NCBI GenBank assembly: GCA_013693915.1
Contig: CP059264.1
Span: 1,175,870 to 1,181,239 of the forward strand
Source: Dechloromonas sp.
Lineage (GTDB): Bacteria > Pseudomonadota > Gammaproteobacteria > Burkholderiales > Rhodocyclaceae
DNA: 5,370 nucleotides
Reading direction: 5' to 3'
In this document: piece by piece, positions 1 to 5,370 of the stretch
How the letters are laid out: every line of letters starts with the position of its first letter
Position numbering within the stretch: the first letter of the stretch is position 1
Position numbers and translations under genes: made by a program
Notes under the pieces: model-generated
What the model was told of the DNA's origin: nothing
The model's input: the letters and a program-made list of their open reading frames with translations, nothing else
The model's database searches: none

Positions 1-997
<997 letters not shown>

Positions 998-1000
998 CCG

Positions 1001-1305
1001 ATGGCGGCCAGGAACGCGTTCCCTGCGCAGTCCGCTGGCGTTACTGCCGTCATCAATGCGACGGCCGGCGGCCTGATCCGGGAAGCGCGGCGTCATCCCG
1101 AGCGCAGCAGCGGCAAGGTTCCTGCCGGGGCGCACCTTGGCGCCGGGAAATCGGCGACACGTTCCATTTCACCGATGCCTGCCGGACCTGCCGGCAGCCG
1201 TTGCTCGCGGGCGCGGATCCGCCGCGCTTCCGCATCGGACTACCCGACCAATTGCGGCCGAGGAACGTAACCGTGGCCAAGAAGTCCGGGCTGTTCAGCA
1301 TCTGA
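1001..1305 (+). pseudogene. pfp: Remnant of pyrophosphate-dependent 6-phosphofructokinase, internal deletion
   Basis: This stretch fills the gap between adk and hppA and carries both ends of a PPi-PFK of about 400-420 aa, with the middle missing. From ATG 1001 the first frame reads MAARNAFPAQSAGVTAVINA and then ATAGGLIREARRHPER...GKVPAG. This resembles the family N-terminus (NAFYAQSGGVTAVINASACGVIE...GKVYAG, recalled from family knowledge). From about 1150 to TGA 1303-1305 the neighbouring frame reads FHFTDACR, QPLLAGADPP, GLPDQL and RNVTVAKK ending in LFSI. This resembles the family C-terminus (GITEACRRYLRPL, then GLPDYV, then NVAVPKK...FSV). About 300 codons, including the GGDS and TVDND/substrate motifs, are absent and the two ends are in different frames, so no enzyme can be made. 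Point decay also shows: the usual Y and GG of YAQSGG are P and AG. The remnant begins 3 bases after the adk stop and ends 35 bases before hppA. Identification is by eye and not by database search. Confidence 0.85.
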
Positions 1306-1327
1306 CCTTTTTGTAGTTCGTTAGTCA

Positions 1328-1334
1328 AAGGAGG
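1328..1334 (+). promoter_or_regulatory. Strong ribosome binding site of hppA
   Basis: AAGGAGG, a perfect Shine-Dalgarno core, ends 6 bases before the ATG at 1341. It fixes the hppA start and fits a highly translated membrane protein. It is clearly stronger than the sites in front of adk and the secretion gene. I see no convincing -35/-10 pair just upstream, so hppA may be transcribed from further upstream in the adk group. Confidence 0.85.
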
Positions 1335-1340
1335 GGTTCA

Positions 1341-3395
1341 ATGTCTCAAGCTCTGTTACTGGCGCTTGCATGCGCTGTAATCGCGGTACTGTACGGCTGG
1401 ATTTCCAGCCGGCAGATCCTCGCGTTGTCGCCTGGCAACGCGCGCATGCAGGATATTGCCAAGGCAATCCAGGAGGGCGCCTCGGCGTACCTCAGCCGGC
1501 AGTACAAGACCATCGCCATCGTCGGCGTGATTCTGTTCCTGGTCATCGGCTTCGTGCCGAAGCTGGGCTGGCTGACCGCCATCGGCTTCCTGATCGGCGC
1601 GGTTCTCTCGGGAGCAGCGGGCTTCATCGGGATGAACGTGTCGGTGCGCTCCAACGTGCGCACCGCCGAGGCTGCCCGTGGCGGCATCGCCGCGGCGCTG
1701 GACGTGGCCTTCAAGGGCGGCGCCATCACCGGCATGCTGGTCGTCGGTCTCGGCCTGCTCGGGGTTGCCGGCTATTACGCCTATCTCAGGTCCGCCGGCG
1801 GAACCGCCGATCTGCATCACGTCATCGAGCCGCTGGTCGGGCTCGCCTTCGGTTCCTCGCTGATCTCCATCTTCGCCCGTCTTGGCGGCGGTATCTTCAC
1901 CAAGGGCGCCGACGTTGGCGCCGACCTGGTGGGCAAGGTTGAAGCCGGGATCCCGGAAGATGATCCGCGCAACCCGGCGGTCATCGCCGACAACGTCGGC
2001 GACAACGTCGGCGACTGCGCCGGCATGGCGGCCGACCTGTTCGAGACCTATGCCGTGACGGTGGTCGCGACGATGGTGCTGGCGGCGCTGACGATCAAGT
2101 CGTTTCCAGGCCTCGGCGAGAATCTGGTTCTCTATCCGCTCGCTCTTGGCGGCGTTTCGATCATTGCCTCGATCATCGGCTGCTATTTCGTCAAGGCCAC
2201 CGAAGGCGGCAAGATCATGGCGGCGCTCTATCGCGGCCTGATCGTCGCCGGCGTCCTGGCCCTCGTCGCTTATTATCCGATCACCTCGTGGCTGATCGGC
2301 GCCGGCGATCCGGCAGCCAAGATCACGACCATGTCGATGTTCGGCTGCTCAGTCATCGGCCTGCTGCTGACTGCGGCGCTGGTCTGGATCACCGAGTACT
2401 ACACAGGGACCGAATACTCGCCGGTCAAGCACGTTGCCGCTGCCTGCCAGACCGGCCACGCGACCAACATCATCGCCGGTATCGGCATTTCGATGAAGGC
2501 CTGCGCCATGCCGGTCATCGCCGTCTGCGCGTCGATCTGGGGCGCCTATGCCCTCGGCGGCCTGTTCGGGATCGCCATCGCCGCCACCTCGATGCTGTCG
2601 ATGGCCGGCATCGTCGTCGCCCTCGACGCCTACGGCCCGATCACCGACAACGCCGGCGGCATTGCCGAGATGTCCGGCCTGCCGAAGGAAGTGCGCGACG
2701 TCACCGACCCGCTCGATGCGGTCGGCAATACCACCAAGGCGGTCACCAAGGGCTACGCCATCGGTTCCGCCGGCCTCGCCGCGCTGGTGCTGTTCGCCGA
2801 CTACACGCATGGTCTGGAAGCTGCCGGCCTCAAGGGCATCAGCTTCGATCTCTCCAATCACATGGTCATCATCGGCCTCTTCATCGGCGGCCTGATTCCC
2901 TACCTCTTCGCCGCCATGGCGATGGAAGCCGTTGGCCGTTCCGCCGGCTCGGTGGTGCTCGAAGTGCGCCGCCAGTTCAAGGAAATCAAGGGCATCATGG
3001 ATGGCACGGCCAAGCCGGACTATTCCCGTGCGGTTGACATGCTGACCGTGGCCGCGATCAAGGAAATGATGATCCCGTCGATCCTGCCGGTCGCCGTGCC
3101 CATCATCGTCGGTCTGGCGCTCGGTCCGCAGGCGCTCGGCGGCCTGCTTGTCGGCACCATCGTCACAGGTCTCTTCGTCGCCATTTCGATGACGACGGGC
3201 GGCGGCGCCTGGGACAATGCCAAGAAGTACATCGAGGATGGCCATTTCGGCGGCAAGGGCTCGGAAGCCCACAAGGCGGCCGTGACCGGCGACACCGTCG
3301 GCGACCCGTACAAGGATACGGCCGGCCCCGCGGTCAACCCGCTGATCAAGATCATCAACCTGGTCGCGCTGCTGATCGTGCCCTTGATCGCCTGA
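1341..3395 (+). CDS. hppA: K+-independent proton-translocating inorganic pyrophosphatase (membrane H+-PPase)
   Basis: This is an intact 684-aa integral membrane protein that couples PPi hydrolysis to H+ pumping across the inner membrane. The length fits bacterial HppA (about 660-720 aa), with many hydrophobic segments from the N-terminus (residues 3-20) to the last helix. The catalytic signatures are complete: K188-G-A-D191-V-G-A-D195 with E201, then [19 protein letters not shown] (D207-D225), then TDN (D436, N437), GAWDNAKK (D625, N626, K628-K629) and D651-TVGDPYKD-659. The segment [10 protein letters not shown] has Lys at 466 and Thr at 469, the K+-independent signature; K+-dependent enzymes carry Ala/Gly at these places. 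This supports a constitutive proton pump that does not need potassium, and argues against a Na+-pumping type. A strong RBS precedes it and a terminator follows. The decayed PPi-dependent PFK directly upstream suggests the two once shared the PPi pool. Confidence 0.98.
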   Translation: MSQALLLALACAVIAVLYGWISSRQILALSPGNARMQDIAKAIQEGASAYLSRQYKTIAIVGVILFLVIGFVPKLGWLTAIGFLIGAVLSGAAGFIGMNVSVRSNVRTAEAARGGIAAALDVAFKGGAITGMLVVGLGLLGVAGYYAYLRSAGGTADLHHVIEPLVGLAFGSSLISIFARLGGGIFTKGADVGADLVGKVEAGIPEDDPRNPAVIADNVGDNVGDCAGMAADLFETYAVTVVATMVLAALTIKSFPGLGENLVLYPLALGGVSIIASIIGCYFVKATEGGKIMAALYRGLIVAGVLALVAYYPITSWLIGAGDPAAKITTMSMFGCSVIGLLLTAALVWITEYYTGTEYSPVKHVAAACQTGHATNIIAGIGISMKACAMPVIAVCASIWGAYALGGLFGIAIAATSMLSMAGIVVALDAYGPITDNAGGIAEMSGLPKEVRDVTDPLDAVGNTTKAVTKGYAIGSAGLAALVLFADYTHGLEAAGLKGISFDLSNHMVIIGLFIGGLIPYLFAAMAMEAVGRSAGSVVLEVRRQFKEIKGIMDGTAKPDYSRAVDMLTVAAIKEMMIPSILPVAVPIIVGLALGPQALGGLLVGTIVTGLFVAISMTTGGGAWDNAKKYIEDGHFGGKGSEAHKAAVTGDTVGDPYKDTAGPAVNPLIKIINLVALLIVPLIA

Positions 3396-3411
3396 TCCTG
3401 CATTCCTCCGG

Positions 3412-3436
3412 AAAAGGCGGCTGCGGCCGCCTTTTT
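3412..3436 (+). terminator. Rho-independent terminator after hppA
   Basis: A 10-bp perfect stem (AAAAGGCGGC at 3412-3421 pairing with GCCGCCTTTT at 3426-3435) with a TGCG tetraloop is followed by a short T run ending at 3436. It lies 16 bases past the hppA stop. The A run on the left arm means the reverse transcript would also end in U residues, so it may act on both strands. It separates hppA from the secretion gene that follows. Confidence 0.88.
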
Positions 3437-3526
3437 GTCGCCGGTCCGCCGCGGGCGGCGCCGCGGCCCGGGCGATTTCGCTCGTGGTCTGGCGGATACT
3501 TCACGGCAGTTGCCGGCGCCGCAAGC

Positions 3527-3532
3527 TACAAT
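3527..3532 (+). promoter_or_regulatory. Possible -10 box of the secretion transporter gene
   Basis: TACAAT is a good sigma-70 -10 hexamer, 20 bases before the ATG at 3553, in a gap that follows a terminator, so a promoter is expected here. A matching -35 is not convincing: TTGCCG at 3510-3515 is only 11 bases away, and the hexamer at about 17 bases' spacing is poor. If used, the leader would be only about 12-15 bases long. Confidence 0.35.
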
Positions 3533-3552
3533 GGCGCAGAAATGGAGACTGC

Positions 3553-4472
3553 ATGAACGAATCCCCAGGACAGCCGGTATCCGCGCCTGCTGCCGGGAGC
3601 AACCCCGGCATACGCGAGGATATCCTCCACCATGACCCCTTGCTCGACTGCCTGGTTGAACTGTCGCGCCTGCACGGGCGCCCGGGAACGCGCGCCGCGT
3701 TGACCGCCGGGCTGCCGCTGGAAAAGGGTTCGCTGACGCCCTCGATGTTTGCCCGCGCCGCGAATCGCGCCGGGCTCGCGGCCAAGGTCGTGCGGCGTCC
3801 GCTGGATCGCATCGATGCGGCGTTGCTGCCGGTCGTTCTGCTGACCGCCGGCGATGAGGCCTGCGTGCTGCTTGGCTGGGACGACTCCGGGAGACCGCAC
3901 GCCTGCTGTTCCCGGAGACCGGCCAGGGTTCGGTACAGCTCGCCCGGGACGAACTTGCCCAGCGCTACACCGGTGTCGCCATCTACGCCCGGCCGCATTT
4001 CCGCTTCGACAAGCGCACGCCGGAAGTCGGCGACGTCAAGCTCCGCCACTGGTTCTGGGGCGCACTGGCCGACCAGTGGCCGGTCTATCGCCACGTGCTG
4101 GGTGCGGCGTTACTGATCAACGTCATCGCGTTGGCCATGCCGCTGTTTACGATGAACGTCTATGACCGCGTGATTCCCAACCGCGCCTTGGAGACCCTAT
4201 GGGTCCTGGCGCTCGGGGTCATCCTGCTGGTGGCCGTCGACCTCGTGCTGCGCCTGCTACGCGGCTATTTCATTGATCTTGCGAGTGCTCGGATCGACAT
4301 GCAGCTGTCGGCGCAGATCATGGAGCGCGTCCTCGGTGTGCGCATGGAAGCGCGGCCGGCGGCGGTCGGCGCCTTCTCGGCGAACCTGCGCTCGTTCGAG
4401 GTGGTGCGCGACTTCATCACGTCGGCGTCGGTGACTGCATTCATCGACCTGCCGTTCGCCCTGCTTTTCGTT
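3553..4472 (+). pseudogene. Type I secretion ABC transporter (LapB/LssB-like permease-ATPase), frameshifted and cut by an IS
   Basis: The start ATG 3553 has GGAGA (3544-3548) before it. Family members of about 700-730 aa export large RTX-type adhesins or toxins through a TolC-like channel: an N-terminal C39-like domain, an ABC membrane domain, then an ATPase domain. Residues 1-113 read HDPLLDCLVELSRLHGRPGT...LTPSMFARAANRAGL...VLLGWDDSG, the C39-like domain. The frame then shifts at the G run 3889-3891. The neighbouring frame continues naturally with ETARLLFPETGQG, RYTGVAIYARPHFRFDKRTP and HWFWGALADQWPVY, so one G is missing. The membrane domain follows with helices at about 182-205 and 213-235 (restored numbering), including AMPLFTMNVYDRVIPN. 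The last native-looking residues are DLPFALLFV (about 307); then comes the IS, which adds WLCHR and a stop at 4488-4490. The rest of the membrane domain and the whole ATPase domain are not in the window. In the C39-like domain the usual catalytic Cys position appears to be Pro, so it should be non-proteolytic. Confidence 0.85.
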
Positions 4473-4473
4473 T

Positions 4474-5370
4474 GGCTATGTCACCGTTAGTTGTTGATCG
4501 GCACGACCCATCTCAAGGCAGCCTTCATTACGTCGCGGGGAGCGGGTCGGTTGTGGTTGCGCTCGATCAGTCGGCGCCAGCCCAGGTAGTTGGGCAGGTA
4601 ATCGGAAGCCACGCCGTGGAAACGGCGCAGCCATTCTTTGAGGCGGCTGTCGTAAGCATTGACGTTCTGGACATGATAGACGCCAGCGATACAGCGTATG
4701 CCCGCAGCCAGATTGACGGCCCGATGCACGACGCCGATTTCACGGGCGGTCGCTGCCAAGGCCTTGCTGCTGTCCGAACAGAGAATGCTGTCACGCGCCA
4801 GCACGGGCTTGAGGGCAGCAGTGAGGTGTTCCTTATCGGCCTTGTCGAGGACGAAGTCGGCCGTGTTTCCCGCCCGGTCACGACAAATCAGCACGGGAAT
4901 TTGTTCGCTCGACAGGCCGCGCTTCGCCGCTTTGCCACCCCGTCGGTGGGGCCGGCGATTCAGTCCATGCTTGCAGCCTTTGGCCGATTCCAGAAAGTAG
5001 GTTTCGTCGGCTTCGGCAATTCCGCTCAACTGACGGGCTTGCTGCTGCCGCGGCCCAGCCAGAAAACGGTGCCGCCAGCGAAAGGCCGTGTTGCGATGCA
5101 CGCCGCAGGCGGCAGCACTTCGTCGGATACTGTTTCCCAAGACCAATTGCTCGGCCTGTTGCAGCCAGATTTCCTTGTGGCGCAGTCGTGCCAACGGGGT
5201 TCCGGTCAGGGTATTGAAGGTGCTGTGGCAGGCCATGCAGCGATAACGCTGCAAGCCCGACGCTTTTCCCCAACGCCACACCTGGCCATGACCACAGGAC
5301 GGGCACGCAGGCCGCTTCGGCAGACGGTCTTCCAGCAATTCCCGAACCGCAGCAGCCTCCCCCTGCCTTT
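4474..5370 (-). mobile_element. IS1595-family insertion sequence, incomplete at the window edge
   Basis: The homology of the secretion gene stops at about 4472 and a - strand transposase begins 13-15 bases later, so one IS end lies at about 4473-4476. A plausible first base is 4474, where the sequence reads GGCTATGTCACC. Under that reading the last 8 host bases, TTTCGTTT (4466-4473), would be the 8-bp target duplication usual for this family. The other end, the second inverted repeat and the second copy of the duplication are beyond base 5370, so the boundary is inferred and not proven. The only cargo seen is the transposase. Confidence 0.85.
4487..5370 (-). CDS. IS1595-family (ISXO2-like) transposase, N-terminus off the window
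   Basis: The - strand frame ends with TAA at 4489-4487 and stays open to the right edge. A TTG at 5338 is the first possible start inside the window, but coding continues above it (RELLEDRLPKRP), so the true start is probably outside. Numbering from that TTG, 283 residues show: a zinc ribbon C12-P-S-C15 ... C34-M-A-C37; a helix-turn-helix-like segment at about 69-92 (SIRRSAAACGVHRNTAFRW); and the DDE-type core with D111 in GIAEADETYFLES, D189 in ILCSDSSKAL and probably N227 in HVQNVNAYDSRLKEW as third metal ligand, since this family uses N or E there. The C-terminal YLPNYLGWRR block is also typical. The transposase catalyses cut or copy movement of the IS. The frame appears intact, so the element may be active. 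It is oriented opposite to the gene it interrupts. Confidence 0.92.
   Translation of the reverse strand, partial: RQGEAAAVRELLEDRLPKRPACPSCGHGQVWRWGKASGLQRYRCMACHSTFNTLTGTPLARLRHKEIWLQQAEQLVLGNSIRRSAAACGVHRNTAFRWRHRFLAGPRQQQARQLSGIAEADETYFLESAKGCKHGLNRRPHRRGGKAAKRGLSSEQIPVLICRDRAGNTADFVLDKADKEHLTAALKPVLARDSILCSDSSKALAATAREIGVVHRAVNLAAGIRCIAGVYHVQNVNAYDSRLKEWLRRFHGVASDYLPNYLGWRRLIERNHNRPAPRDVMKAALRWVVPINN

Noticed and set aside
1179..1197. Inverted repeat CTGCCGG / CCGGCAG
   Set aside because: It lies inside the pfp C-terminal remnant, where the codons explain it, and has no T run. Chance in GC-rich sequence is enough.
2349..3272. Long - strand open frame (307 codons) opposite hppA
   Set aside because: It is the antisense shadow of hppA codons in GC-rich DNA. 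The translation is rich in H, D, R and G and has no recognisable domain, while the + strand frame is an unambiguous H+-PPase.
3446..3475. GC-rich palindromic stretch after the hppA terminator
   Set aside because: The stems are short (5 bp) and fit base composition; there is no repeated copy or known operator pattern in the window.

Overview
This is a GC-rich stretch of bacterial chromosome. It most likely comes from a Gram-negative betaproteobacterium of the Rhodocyclales type (Azoarcus, Dechloromonas or Accumulibacter relatives). The grounds are the LPS-precursor gene kdsB next to adk, a membrane pyrophosphatase just downstream, a LapB/LssB-type type I secretion permease, and overall codon and GC character. 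The taxonomic placement is inference; no marker gene fixes it.

Layout, left to right, all on the + strand until the last element: the 3' end of kdsB (CMP-KDO synthetase), cut by the window edge; adk (adenylate kinase), whole but with a one-base deletion in a C run near codon 27; a decayed, internally deleted remnant of pfp (PPi-dependent 6-phosphofructokinase) in the 343 bases between adk and the next gene; an intact hppA (K+-independent H+-translocating pyrophosphatase, 684 aa) with a strong ribosome binding site and a clear Rho-independent terminator; then the N-terminal part of a type I secretion ABC transporter gene. That last gene carries a one-base deletion in a G run and is cut off by an IS1595-family insertion sequence. 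The IS transposase is on the - strand and runs off the right edge.

The adk-pfp-hppA block would have formed a pyrophosphate and adenylate energy unit: Adk balances AMP/ADP/ATP, Pfp makes or uses PPi at the fructose-6-phosphate step, and HppA couples PPi hydrolysis to proton pumping. Here the PFK member is gone, leaving only its two ends in different frames, while HppA looks fully functional. The secretion transporter is also inactivated by the IS.

I found no previously undescribed system, RNA gene or CRISPR array. The interesting content is gene decay: one gene reduced to its two ends, one broken by an IS, and two single-base homopolymer deletions that may be biological or sequencing errors.
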